Shown: positions 55,010-63,900 of the stretch, piece after piece
Layout of the letters: each line of letters begins with the position of its first letter
How positions within the stretch are numbered: the stretch's first letter is position 1
Source: Aliivibrio sp. S4MY1
GTDB taxonomy: Bacteria; Pseudomonadota; Gammaproteobacteria; Enterobacterales; Vibrionaceae
Assembly (NCBI RefSeq): GCF_028765545.1
Contig: NZ_JARACP010000013.1
Location: 1 to 64,000, forward strand
Length of the DNA stretch: 64,000 bases
Direction: 5' to 3'
Translations under genes and position numbers: made by a program
Notes under the pieces: generated by a model
The model's input: only the letters and a program-made list of their open reading frames with translations
Told to the model about the DNA's origin: nothing
Database searches by the model: none

Positions 55010-56677
55010 TCAGCGCTGGTTAAACCAGTTCTTAATACGACAGAATAAAGCGGAACACTGATTCGGATTATGTTCAACATCTTCGATATGCTGAGCAATT
55101 AAAGAGAAAATCGATTCGTGCTCTTCAGATTGTAATGGTAATCCTGTTAATAATTCTACAGCTTCTTCAACATGACTAACAAGATGAATAGTAAACTGTT
55201 TTTCATTAACTGCTTGAATTACCTCATCGGAAAGTACAAGATTAATTCCATTTGTTTCTGGGATAATAACACCTTGCTCGCCAGTTAACCCGCGTTTTTC
55301 ACACAGCTGGAAGAAGGCTTCAATTTTTTCGTTTACACCGCCAATAGGTTGAATCATACCAAACTGATCGACAGAACCCGTAATAGCCAAACTTTGATTA
55401 ATTGGCTTTATTGCAAGGGCACTTAAAAATGCACACAGCTCTGCTAAGCTTGCACTGTCGCCATCAACTTCACAGTAAGATTGCTCAAATACCATAGAGG
55501 CAGTAAAAGGCAGTGGTTCATGAGTTTTTAATTGGCTAAGTATATAAGCTTGCATTATCAACATACCTTTAGCATGAAGATCACCACCTAATTCAACTTT
55601 ACGTTCTACATCCGATAATTCACCGTCGCCCACATGTACGACACATGTAATTCGAGAAGGTTCACCGTAAGAAATAGGGTGCCCGGGTACAGATACAACG
55701 GTTAAGCCATTAATTTGACCGACTTGTTCACCTTGAGTCTCAATGAAAATATTTTGTTCTAAAATATCATCGAGAGCTCGTGATGGTAAATAGGATTCAA
55801 GGTGATACTTTGTTTTAAATGATTGGTTAAAATCATCAGCTGTAATGTATTCTTTTGACAACGAAGCTAAAGAGGCGTGCGCCAAAATAGAGTTTAACCA
55901 TAACAAGCATAAGTTAAGTCGAGTCTGATCTTCACATTCTCTTGCACCAGCTTTGAGTAATGGTAATACAGCAGAACCATTTTCTAGTGGTAAGTGTTTA
56001 TGTTTAATTGAGAGTGAGCTAATCAACTTCACATACTCAGTTACAGTGTCACTTTCTAGTGTAGTGTCAAATTCATACTCGGCAAACATTGACATACCAG
56101 CAAGTAAATCGGGTTCCAATTGTTCGATTTCACCAAGTAGAGCGCGATCACTAACAATGACTAATTTCACATTAACCATTAAGCTGTGTGCATGCAATAT
56201 AGGTGACTTTGAATCACTGGCTGGAATTGTTACAGGGTGACCTTGTAATAAGCTTTTTAGCTTTGGCCAAAAGTGAGGGTTTGCAAGCAGGAGACTTGGT
56301 GAAATAATTAGAAAACCACCATTGGCTTTTTGTAATAAGCCATGTTCAAGTATGTCACTTTTATTGTGATAAATACCGAAAAGCTCAGCTTCAGAAGCAC
56401 TTTCGGTGATAACCACAGGAACCGTTTCATTATGTGTTAAACGATTCGAGGCATTCAAGCATAACCAGTTTGCGATATATTCACGGTATACGTGATTATC
56501 TAATGCATTGATTTGCAGTATATTAACGCCATTTATATGAGAAAAGACCTCTAAAGCTTGAGCCAATCTTGGCTGCAGAGAATAGGGTGATTGTACGTCA
56601 ATTGAGTGAGATTGGTTCAAGGCATCTTGAACATGATCGTATTGAGGTTCGATTAAAAATGGCGAGTCTAACTGCAT
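55010..56677 (-). CDS. lonH: Lon-like protease LonH (YcbZ)
   Basis: A 555-residue S16-family protease with a Ser-Lys dyad but without a full Walker-type ATPase: the N-terminal ~300 residues are a degenerate AAA-like region. The protease domain starts near residue 330; Ser408 is in GDSASLAE and Lys451 in NEKIEAFF, 43 residues apart as in Lon (679 and 722). It is somewhat shorter than E. coli YcbZ (586). It starts 181 bases from matP, divergently, and is 65 bases from fabA on the same strand. The substrate is unknown. Confidence 0.93.
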   Translation of the reverse strand: MQLDSPFLIEPQYDHVQDALNQSHSIDVQSPYSLQPRLAQALEVFSHINGVNILQINALDNHVYREYIANWLCLNASNRLTHNETVPVVITESASEAELFGIYHNKSDILEHGLLQKANGGFLIISPSLLLANPHFWPKLKSLLQGHPVTIPASDSKSPILHAHSLMVNVKLVIVSDRALLGEIEQLEPDLLAGMSMFAEYEFDTTLESDTVTEYVKLISSLSIKHKHLPLENGSAVLPLLKAGARECEDQTRLNLCLLWLNSILAHASLASLSKEYITADDFNQSFKTKYHLESYLPSRALDDILEQNIFIETQGEQVGQINGLTVVSVPGHPISYGEPSRITCVVHVGDGELSDVERKVELGGDLHAKGMLIMQAYILSQLKTHEPLPFTASMVFEQSYCEVDGDSASLAELCAFLSALAIKPINQSLAITGSVDQFGMIQPIGGVNEKIEAFFQLCEKRGLTGEQGVIIPETNGINLVLSDEVIQAVNEKQFTIHLVSHVEEAVELLTGLPLQSEEHESIFSLIAQHIEDVEHNPNQCSALFCRIKNWFNQR

Positions 56678-56858
56678 GCTTACTTATTAATAAAAAATAA
56701 AACTGATTATACATGACATAATTACACACGTCTGATTTTTCAGTAGTTACATTATCAATTAGATCTTAATCTCATTATACGCGAAGAATGTTGATGATAA
56801 TGTAAAGTAGAGTTACACTGTCACCCAAATTTATTCTCTTTAATATGAGTGCGTTAAT

Positions 56859-57305
56859 ATGAAATACCAACAACTTGAAAATCTAGAAGCCGGTTGGAAA
56901 TGGATGTATTTATTTAATAAGCACCGTATGGGAGAGTCAATTACTTGTTATATCGATTCTAGTGAACAGCAACAATGGGTTAATGAGTTCTTAAAGTTAG
57001 AGCATGAGCCGGTTAAATCACTCGAATGGATTCAAAAACACATGAATCCTGATTTAGAGAATAAATTAAAGCAAGCTATTCGAGCTAAAAGAAAACGTCA
57101 CTTTAATGCAGAACAAGAGCATACCCGTAAGAAATCAATCGATTTAGATTATCGTGTGTGGGAAAAACTTTCTCTGCGTGCTCAAGATCTTGATTCTACG
57201 CTTTCTGATACGATCGAGTATTTATTGAGTGAAGCATCGAGAACTGAAAAGGCCAGCCAAACGGTGTCATCGCTTAAAGCCGATCTTCATGAGTTATTAA
57301 AATAA
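56859..57305 (+). CDS. matP: Macrodomain Ter protein MatP
   Basis: A 148-residue DNA-binding protein that binds matS sites and organises the replication-terminus region. It is recognised by the N-terminus (QLENLEAGWKWMYLFNKHRMGE) and a ribbon-helix-helix domain after a Lys/Arg-rich bridge (RKKSIDLDYRVWEKLSLRAQDLDSTLSDTIEYLL). A C-terminal coiled coil ends the protein. Its position next to lonH and fabA is conserved in gammaproteobacteria. Confidence 0.96.
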   Translation: MKYQQLENLEAGWKWMYLFNKHRMGESITCYIDSSEQQQWVNEFLKLEHEPVKSLEWIQKHMNPDLENKLKQAIRAKRKRHFNAEQEHTRKKSIDLDYRVWEKLSLRAQDLDSTLSDTIEYLLSEASRTEKASQTVSSLKADLHELLK

Positions 57306-57324
57306 GAAATATTTTACTTAAAGC

Positions 57325-57355
57325 TAATCTGTATATAATGACAATATACAGATTA
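57325..57355. terminator. 12-bp inverted repeat between matP and the DUF1439 gene
   Basis: Perfect arms taatctgtatat / atatacagatta with a 7-base loop lie between convergent stop codons. No clear T-run follows, so this is a weak terminator or a processing hairpin. Confidence 0.5.
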
Positions 57356-57400
57356 ATATCACACAACCTAATGCACTATAACTAAAATGGCTTATTTATT

Positions 57401-57955
57401 TTAATCAAACAACTCAATCACTAACTTATTGTTTTTTATCACTAAATTAGGTTTGGCTGATTTGATAAGAGATTCTTTTAGTTTATCTGCATTTAACTTA
57501 TAAGCTGGCTCATTTGATAGAGCATAACCAATGATTGATACAGCAGGCTTTAGTAATGAAGTTAACTCTGGTGATAATTTCTGGTTTTTATCTTCAAACT
57601 TTTCTAACCGTAGTGATTTCAAATAAATCTCACCAGTTTCTTTATCGTATTCTGGCACAGCGCTGAATTCTAGCGTGATTGACAGGTTCTGTTTTATCTC
57701 ATTGAGCATTTGAACATCAGCGGTCGTGTTTGCAAAAACACTAATACGATCAGCTTCGATACGACCAATTTGAACATCAACATTTTCAACATTTACTTGA
57801 GCATATAGAAAACCAGGAATACCAACTGATTTGTCTACATGAATTTCATCTGTAAGATAATCAGTCATTTCTTTTTCTGTTATTGAGTAGCTCGCGCAAC
57901 CAGATAATGTCAGTACAGAAACTAAAGTGAATAGAGCACGTTTTTTAATATACAT
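57401..57955 (-). CDS. DUF1439 lipoprotein (YceB-like)
   Basis: A 184-residue lipoprotein with an LSGC lipobox (Cys20), homologous to E. coli YceB (186 residues), of the DUF1439 family. The mature protein has alternating beta strands (VNVENVDVQIGRIEADRISVFAN) typical of the tubular SMP/LptE-like lipid-binding fold, and a hydrophobic C-terminal LVIKNNKLVIELF. A role in lipid handling at the outer membrane has been suggested for the fold but not shown here. ATG 57955 was chosen because the longer frame to 58039 adds residues before the signal peptide. It is monocistronic. Confidence 0.83.
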   Translation of the reverse strand: MYIKKRALFTLVSVLTLSGCASYSITEKEMTDYLTDEIHVDKSVGIPGFLYAQVNVENVDVQIGRIEADRISVFANTTADVQMLNEIKQNLSITLEFSAVPEYDKETGEIYLKSLRLEKFEDKNQKLSPELTSLLKPAVSIIGYALSNEPAYKLNADKLKESLIKSAKPNLVIKNNKLVIELFD

Positions 57956-58366
57956 AGAATGTTTAGCCTTAGATACCATTAACAACGAAGCCAAAATAAA
58001 CTTAGCCCGTGACAAGGTAACATAAATACAATTAGGCATAGTTTAATGGCAATACTAAATAGGCACAAATTCAAAAGAGATAAATTACAGATAATTGACT
58101 AAATTAAGTCAAAACCAGCCAATGACAGGATTATTTTAAAGTACAACTTAGTGCGCATTATATATCTTATGTTAAATAAGGTTTATTAACATCCAAATAT
58201 AAGTACATATAGCTTCCCTTTCTGCACAACTTCTTTTGAGAACAATCAATTTAACCATAACCGTATTTACCATAAAATAGCTAATAATCATTAAATAATA
58301 CTTCGTATCCATCTAATGATTATTAGCTTAAAACATTATCTTCATAAAGCTATAAGCTATTTCTTT
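57956..58366. other. Intergenic region between the DUF1439 and hybrid-kinase genes
   Basis: This 411-base stretch has a promoter region for the DUF1439 gene and one strong hairpin at 58279-58328 near the kinase stop codon. Otherwise I see nothing in it. Confidence 0.5.
58279..58328 (-). terminator. Hairpin after the hybrid-kinase gene
   Basis: Perfect 15-bp arms (agctaataatcatta / taatgattattagct) with a 20-base loop lie 39 bases past the kinase stop on the minus strand, followed by ATTTTATGG. It could be a terminator or an insertion-type palindromic repeat. Confidence 0.6.
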
Positions 58367-60442
58367 CTATAGATTTAAAGATCTTAATACTGCTTTTAAT
58401 TGCTTTGCTCTTATTGGTTTTGAAACAAAATCATTCATTCCAGCATCAATGCATAACTTCTTTTCTTCACACAATGCATGACCTGTGATTGCAACTATTG
58501 GAATTATGGATCCTGTAGCTCGTATTTCTTTAGTTGCACTAATACCATCTTTTATTGGCATCGACACATCCATTAAAATGACATCATAGTTATTGTTATG
58601 ATCAGACCATTCTTGAATTACTTCAACACCATTCTTAACCAAAGTAACTTGATGTCCTTGCCGTTCTAATAGTAACTTCATTACTGCTTGATTTGCTTTA
58701 TTATCTTCAGCAACTAAAACGGATAAATATTGTTTACTTATCTCTGGTATTAGTTCATTTATTGGAAGTTTTCTAGATATTGACGCAGCTTCTTTCAATG
58801 GCAACTTTACAGTAAAAGTACTTCCTTCGCCGATTAAGCTTTCAACTTCAATGGTACCATTCATCAATTCCGTAAGACGTTTTGTGATTGATAAACCTAA
58901 ACCTGTCCCTCCAAATTGACGGGTAATTGAGCTATCTGCTTGTATGAAAGGCTTAAAAAGCTGCTCAGTAATATCTCGAGCAATACCTATTCCTGTGTCT
59001 TTAATTGAAAAGCAGATTAAATTACCATCAAAAAGGCTGATATTTAAACAAACCGCCCCGTTGTTGGTGAATTTTACGGCATTTCCCACTAAGTTAAAGA
59101 TGATTTGAGCGATGCGAGTTTGGTCAGCAATAACATTAACGGGCACACTTCGTGACACTGTCACAGTTAAATTTATACCTTTATCCTGAGCTATCACCTT
59201 GAAATAATCAATGGCACTATGAATGGTTTTAATTAAATCAATTGGTTGCTCATCTAGAATAAAAGTTTCTGATTCAATTCTCGAAATATCTAATACATCA
59301 CTAATTATTGTGAGAAGAAGCTGAGATGAAGTTTCCATTTGTTCAAGCCATTGTCTTTGCTCAAATGATAAATGGCTTCCACTAAATACATCTATCATAC
59401 CTAGGATTGCATTCAGTGGTGTTCGGATCTCATGACTCATCATCGCTAAAAACTGAGATTTTGCTCTGTTAGCTTTCTCTGCTTCAACTTTTGCTTTATG
59501 TATTTCGGTTATGCGTTTTTTTCTAGCTGAAATGTCTTTTGCTGTACCTCGATAACCTGTAAGTACACCAAACTCATCATAATATGGCGTGCCACTCAAA
59601 CTAAACCATACTTTATTATTCAACTTTTCAGGACACCACTCTAATTCATTAAATGATTTATTATGATGCTTTGCTGCTAATATTTGCTTTCGAATCGATT
59701 CACTTTCAATTAAACCTAATAAGTTTTGCGAACTCATTTTAGTATCATTGATTTTTGTTCCTGCTAAATAACTGAAATTAAAGTTAATATCAGTTTCCCA
59801 GAACCAATCACCAACTGTATTAGCGAAGTCTTGAAAGCGTTGTTTACTTAAATGCAATGCTTTAGTTTTTATGTCAACAAGTGATTGAAGCCTGTGTTTG
59901 TAATCAATATCAATAACTGCCCGCTCAATAAGTGGTGTAAAACGTTGTAAGCTATTTTTAGTTGATGCTGAATATTCACCAAATCGACGACTGGTCAAAA
60001 CAATAACAGCATGTCCTGATGAAGATTGAATTCCAGAAATTGCAACTGAAGAGAATTCAGTTTTAAGTTCAGGAGGAAGAGATGAAAATTCTTGGGTATT
60101 CTTAGGTTTAAAAAGAATAATACTTTCGTTATGACAAGCTCGATAAAAAAGATCACTAAAAGAGCAAGTTAAGTCGTTAAAAATATCATCTGTTGAGGCA
60201 AGAACGGATAAGCATTTTTCATCAGAGGAAGAAATAACAAACGCATTATCGAAATGGATAAACTTTTTAATAACGACAAGTAAACTATTAAAAATATCTT
60301 CTTTATTTTGAGCATCTGAAATGGCCGATAAGCCATTTAATATAGCTTGGTTTTCTTTATAAAGATGAGATTCTCGTTCTTTACTTCGTTTTAACTCTAG
60401 CAATGCTTCCTGGAGTTGTTCTTTCTCTGCATGATCCTTCAC
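58367..60442 (-). CDS. GAF-PAS hybrid sensor histidine kinase (NahK/VpsS-like)
   Basis: A 691-residue cytoplasmic hybrid kinase with no membrane helix. A coiled coil opens it (~1-35), then a GAF-like domain (~40-180), a PAS/PAC domain (~205-310), the HisKA dimer with MSHEIRTPLN (His337), an HATPase domain (NLVGNAVKF, DTGIGI, GGTGLGL) and a receiver (Asp625 in LMDVSMP). There is no HPt, so phosphate must pass to a separate HPt protein. It starts at GTG, nine bases after the FIST gene's stop codon. This FIST-hybrid-kinase pairing is that of NosP with NahK or VpsS, where NosP senses nitric oxide and alters kinase output. The link is inference. Confidence 0.88.
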   Translation of the reverse strand: MKDHAEKEQLQEALLELKRSKERESHLYKENQAILNGLSAISDAQNKEDIFNSLLVVIKKFIHFDNAFVISSSDEKCLSVLASTDDIFNDLTCSFSDLFYRACHNESIILFKPKNTQEFSSLPPELKTEFSSVAISGIQSSSGHAVIVLTSRRFGEYSASTKNSLQRFTPLIERAVIDIDYKHRLQSLVDIKTKALHLSKQRFQDFANTVGDWFWETDINFNFSYLAGTKINDTKMSSQNLLGLIESESIRKQILAAKHHNKSFNELEWCPEKLNNKVWFSLSGTPYYDEFGVLTGYRGTAKDISARKKRITEIHKAKVEAEKANRAKSQFLAMMSHEIRTPLNAILGMIDVFSGSHLSFEQRQWLEQMETSSQLLLTIISDVLDISRIESETFILDEQPIDLIKTIHSAIDYFKVIAQDKGINLTVTVSRSVPVNVIADQTRIAQIIFNLVGNAVKFTNNGAVCLNISLFDGNLICFSIKDTGIGIARDITEQLFKPFIQADSSITRQFGGTGLGLSITKRLTELMNGTIEVESLIGEGSTFTVKLPLKEAASISRKLPINELIPEISKQYLSVLVAEDNKANQAVMKLLLERQGHQVTLVKNGVEVIQEWSDHNNNYDVILMDVSMPIKDGISATKEIRATGSIIPIVAITGHALCEEKKLCIDAGMNDFVSKPIRAKQLKAVLRSLNL

Positions 60443-60451
60443 TGAGTTGCC

Positions 60452-61636
60452 CTAATAATGAAATAAAACAGTAGAGACCATTAAATTACCGTGAGCATTC
60501 TCGCCACCAGTAAAACGTCCTTGCTCACCGAAAGTAAATGGGCATATATAAGGAGCGCCATGCATTGCCGAGTTAACTGAATGACAAACTGCATCCATAG
60601 ATGTTTTTATATGCATCATTGAACCGGCACAAAATATATTAATACCGCCAATTGGACTAAAGTTATCGTCATAGGAATTAATGGCCGAATTAATGACTCG
60701 CTGTGGTCGAGAAATAATTTGCTCTTCTCCACCGTACATCATAAAAATCTCCTCTCCTTCATTAATACTAGCAAAACATTCCATGCCTCCATCATGAGTA
60801 AATTTTACAGGATGGGCTAATTTGAAATATGGAACCGAATACATATAACCAGCAATTCTTCCTAAAGGAAATTGAGTCACTCTTTCTAGAAGGTTTGTTT
60901 TATCTCCAAGCCCCATTGGTAATTCAGTCCACTGCTTATAAACATCAATAACTGGTTTATGATCAATTTCATAAATAATTCGATTATATGTTTTCGTTGC
61001 AATTCCCGATGTTGAAGAGCAAGCATATCCAGAGTGAAAGGAATAAGACACTTTACAGGAGGGGTAAAAAACAGATAATGAGATTCCCGAACTAAGCAAT
61101 TCATCTTGGGTAAAGATACACCACTTTCCCTGTACATTATTATCCGCAGCGGTTCCACCTATAAGAGGTATTGCCGTACCAAAATATTCATCTATTGCTG
61201 TAATTATTTTCTCTTCTTGTCCAGGTGTTGCATGGAGTAAAACCAATGCAGGTAATTCTCCTTCGCGACCACTATCCTTAATTGCTTTTTCTAATAATTG
61301 TTTTGTAAGCTGAGTGATCTCATGATTGTTATCAAGTTTAGCAATACTTGTTCCATATCGTCCATGCTTTGAATCATAGAGTGCCCATAATGCAATTGAA
61401 TAACACTCAAGAAATCCATGATCAGTCATTACCCCTCGGCATGAGGTGCAACCATGAATTTTGGTATTAGGGAATCGCTTTTTTAACGTATTTATAATAA
61501 GGTGACTATCATGCTCTTCAGTGAAATAGCACAACAAAATATCAGGTTCGATAGGATGAACAAGTAAATTACTTAGACAGTATTCAATCGCTTTTCCTGA
61601 ATTGTTATTCTGTGAATTTGTGCTAATTATCTTCAT
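60452..61636 (-). CDS. FIST-domain sensor protein (NosP-like)
   Basis: A 394-residue cytoplasmic protein made of FIST_N (~25-225) and FIST_C (~230-375) domains. Recognisable segments are HGCTSCRGVMTDHGF, PLIGGTAADNNVQG and FCAGSMMHIKTSMD. FIST proteins bind small ligands; the NosP subgroup binds haem and nitric oxide and is encoded just before a partner hybrid kinase, as here. No haem ligand can be fixed from sequence alone, although a number of histidines are present. Operon with the kinase, 9-base gap. The nearby cbb3 oxidase makes a gas or redox input plausible. Confidence 0.85.
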   Translation of the reverse strand: MKIISTNSQNNNSGKAIEYCLSNLLVHPIEPDILLCYFTEEHDSHLIINTLKKRFPNTKIHGCTSCRGVMTDHGFLECYSIALWALYDSKHGRYGTSIAKLDNNHEITQLTKQLLEKAIKDSGREGELPALVLLHATPGQEEKIITAIDEYFGTAIPLIGGTAADNNVQGKWCIFTQDELLSSGISLSVFYPSCKVSYSFHSGYACSSTSGIATKTYNRIIYEIDHKPVIDVYKQWTELPMGLGDKTNLLERVTQFPLGRIAGYMYSVPYFKLAHPVKFTHDGGMECFASINEGEEIFMMYGGEEQIISRPQRVINSAINSYDDNFSPIGGINIFCAGSMMHIKTSMDAVCHSVNSAMHGAPYICPFTFGEQGRFTGGENAHGNLMVSTVLFHY

Positions 61637-61732
61637 AATCCTTCCAAATTGTTTTAGTTTTATTAAACAAACTCTAATTTATCATTGAATGGTTGATTTC
61701 CGCACACTTAAAGAATAACACATTGAAAATTA

Positions 61733-62188
61733 TCATTTTATGGAATTAAAAATCACATTTATTTTTTGAGAGCTATTCGACACTTCTACATTCCATGCCA
61801 TATCATTATGTTTACATTTTGGTACAAATACTGAATATATTTGTTTGTCATTTGGCTTATTCGAAGGCGTGAACTTTAACGTTCCCATATTCATCTTCAC
61901 GCCCGTTGCTTCCATTTCCCAAGCCTCACTTAGACCTGAAACTAGGATACTGACTTCTGAATTTTGCAAGATAGGACGCTGTTTTACATCAATAATGACT
62001 TGATTATTATCGATATTAAAAGCACAAGACTTTTCAGTTATGTTACAAACAGTCGCATCTTGGTCATTTTTCACACTCTCCATCGGATCTTTGTAGGTAA
62101 TTGTTCTCCAAGTAAATGCAGTAATTAATACTACCAACAAGAAAATAAGTTGAAATAAACGAGGACCTGTTAACTTTTCTACAGCCAT
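61733..62188 (-). CDS. Membrane-anchored periplasmic protein of unknown function
   Basis: A 151-residue protein I do not recognise. A single helix at ~10-28 (LFQLIFLLVVLITAFTW) anchors a ~120-residue periplasmic domain. It carries cysteines near 48 and 54 (VCNITEKSCAF) and a later KCKHNDMAWNVEV segment, with a MNMGTLKFTP motif between. Met- and Cys-containing motifs of this kind occur in copper-handling proteins, so assistance to the divergent ccoN operon is possible but unproven. It has its own promoter in the 269-base region shared with ccoN. Confidence 0.65.
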   Translation of the reverse strand: MAVEKLTGPRLFQLIFLLVVLITAFTWRTITYKDPMESVKNDQDATVCNITEKSCAFNIDNNQVIIDVKQRPILQNSEVSILVSGLSEAWEMEATGVKMNMGTLKFTPSNKPNDKQIYSVFVPKCKHNDMAWNVEVSNSSQKINVIFNSIK

Positions 62189-62389
62189 AGTTGAAAAAAC
62201 CTGTGTTATCTAGTTCAAAAAAAATGAAAAAATGTTGCTTAACCGTAAAATTCCTATGGGCATCAACTATGATTCAATTTTGAAGTGAAGTATCATTAAC
62301 GCCGAAAATGCCATTTTTGCATTAAAAAAGGATATTTCAAAATAAAAAGGTCACAAATCTAATTATTAGAGATTGAATTTTGGATGGCA

Positions 62390-62410
62390 TTGCGAACAAT
62401 TTGTTCGCAC
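62390..62410. promoter_or_regulatory. Near-perfect 21-bp palindrome before ccoN
   Basis: Arms ttgcgaacaa and ttgttcgcac flank one central base and match at nine of ten positions. It lies 48-68 bases before the ccoN start codon. It is not an FNR, ArcA or CRP pattern; the regulator is unknown. Confidence 0.55.
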
Positions 62411-62457
62411 TATGGAAAGTAAAGTGTAGTTAATAATAAAAGTGGAAGCATGCAATT

Positions 62458-63888
62458 ATGAGCCAAGTACAGCAGCATGAACAAAACTACAACTATACCG
62501 TTGTTCGCCAATTCTCTTTAGTAACCATACTATGGGGTATTGTTGGCATGGGTGTAGGTGTACTAATTGCCGCTCAGTTAGTTTGGCCGCAACTTAATTT
62601 TGACACACCATGGCTTACGTATAGTCGTCTGCGTCCTCTGCATACCAATGCAGTAATTTTCGCATTCGGCACAAGTGCCCTTTTTGCAACATCTTATTAT
62701 GTTGTTCAGCGTACTTGTCAAACACGTTTGTTTGGTGGTCCATTAGTTGCGTTCACCTTCTGGGGTTGGCAAGCAATTATTCTAGCAGCAGCAATTTCAT
62801 TGCCTCTAGGTATTACATCAGGAAAAGAATACGCAGAATTAGAGTGGCCGATTGATATCGCAATTACTCTGGTTTGGGTTGCGTATGCTATCGTTTTCTT
62901 TGGAACCCTGTTTAAGCGTAAGACATCCCACATCTACGTTGCAAACTGGTTCTTTGGAGCCTTCATTTTAACCGTTGCCGTTCTTCATATTGTGAATAGC
63001 CTTGCTGTTCCTGTATCTATGACTAAATCGTATTCGATTTATTCTGGTGCTGTTGATGCGATGGTACAATGGTGGTACGGCCACAACGCAGTTGGTTTCC
63101 TATTAACTGCAGGCTTCCTTGGTATGATGTATTATTTCGTACCAAAACAAGCAGAGCGTCCAGTTTATTCATACCGTTTATCTATTGTTCACTTTTGGGC
63201 TCTAGTATCACTTTATATCTGGGCCGGCCCTCACCATTTACATTATACAGCACTGCCTGACTGGACTCAGTCACTAGGTATGGTAATGTCACTAGTTCTA
63301 TTTGCTCCATCTTGGGGCGGTATGATTAATGGTATTATGACGCTGTCTGGTGCTTGGCATAAACTTCGTTATGACCCAATTCTTCGCTTCTTAATTGTTT
63401 CTTTGTCTTTCTACGGTATGTCTACCTTTGAAGGCCCTATGATGGCAATTAAATCAGTAAATGCCCTATCTCACTACACTGACTGGACAATTGGTCACGT
63501 ACACTCTGGTGCATTAGGTTGGGTTGCAATGGTATCAATTGGTTCTCTATACCACTTAATTCCTAAGCTATTCGGTCAAGAGCGTATGTACTCTGTATCA
63601 CTAATCAATGTTCACTTCTGGTTAGCGACTATCGGTACGGTTCTTTACATTGTGGCAATGTGGATTTCTGGTGTTATGCAAGGTCTAATGTGGCGCGCAG
63701 TAAATGCAGATGGCACATTAACATACAGCTTTGTTGAGTCATTAGAAGCCTCTTACCCATTCTATTTTGTTCGCTTCTTAGGTGGATTTATCTTCTTATC
63801 AGGAATGTTCTTACTTGCATATAATACATACAAGACCGTTACTGCTCCGAAGAACAGCCTAAAAGCTATTCCTCAACCAGCTCAATAA
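62458..63888 (+). CDS. ccoN: cbb3-type cytochrome c oxidase subunit I
   Basis: A 476-residue catalytic subunit of the high-affinity cbb3 oxidase in the inner membrane, reducing oxygen to water under microaerobic conditions. Haem and copper ligands are in place: His62 (RPLHTNAV), His209 (WYGHNAVGF), the paired His259-His260 (GPHHLHY) and the GHVHSGALG pair near 347 and 349, with Tyr253 as the likely cross-linked residue. Twelve hydrophobic segments are visible. ATG 62458 follows gcatgcaatt with a modest ribosome site. CcoO follows after 12 bases with a strong AAGGAGG site. Confidence 0.97.
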   Translation: MSQVQQHEQNYNYTVVRQFSLVTILWGIVGMGVGVLIAAQLVWPQLNFDTPWLTYSRLRPLHTNAVIFAFGTSALFATSYYVVQRTCQTRLFGGPLVAFTFWGWQAIILAAAISLPLGITSGKEYAELEWPIDIAITLVWVAYAIVFFGTLFKRKTSHIYVANWFFGAFILTVAVLHIVNSLAVPVSMTKSYSIYSGAVDAMVQWWYGHNAVGFLLTAGFLGMMYYFVPKQAERPVYSYRLSIVHFWALVSLYIWAGPHHLHYTALPDWTQSLGMVMSLVLFAPSWGGMINGIMTLSGAWHKLRYDPILRFLIVSLSFYGMSTFEGPMMAIKSVNALSHYTDWTIGHVHSGALGWVAMVSIGSLYHLIPKLFGQERMYSVSLINVHFWLATIGTVLYIVAMWISGVMQGLMWRAVNADGTLTYSFVESLEASYPFYFVRFLGGFIFLSGMFLLAYNTYKTVTAPKNSLKAIPQPAQ

Positions 63889-63900
63889 GGAGGCTATGTT

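Noticed and set aside
57325-57355. LexA box (CTGT...ACAG)
   Set aside because: The CTGT and ACAG halves are 15 bases apart, not eight, so it does not fit a LexA operator.
62200-62457. FNR box before ccoN
   Set aside because: ATCAACTATGATTCAA near 62264 looks suggestive but does not satisfy TTGAT-N4-ATCAA on either strand.
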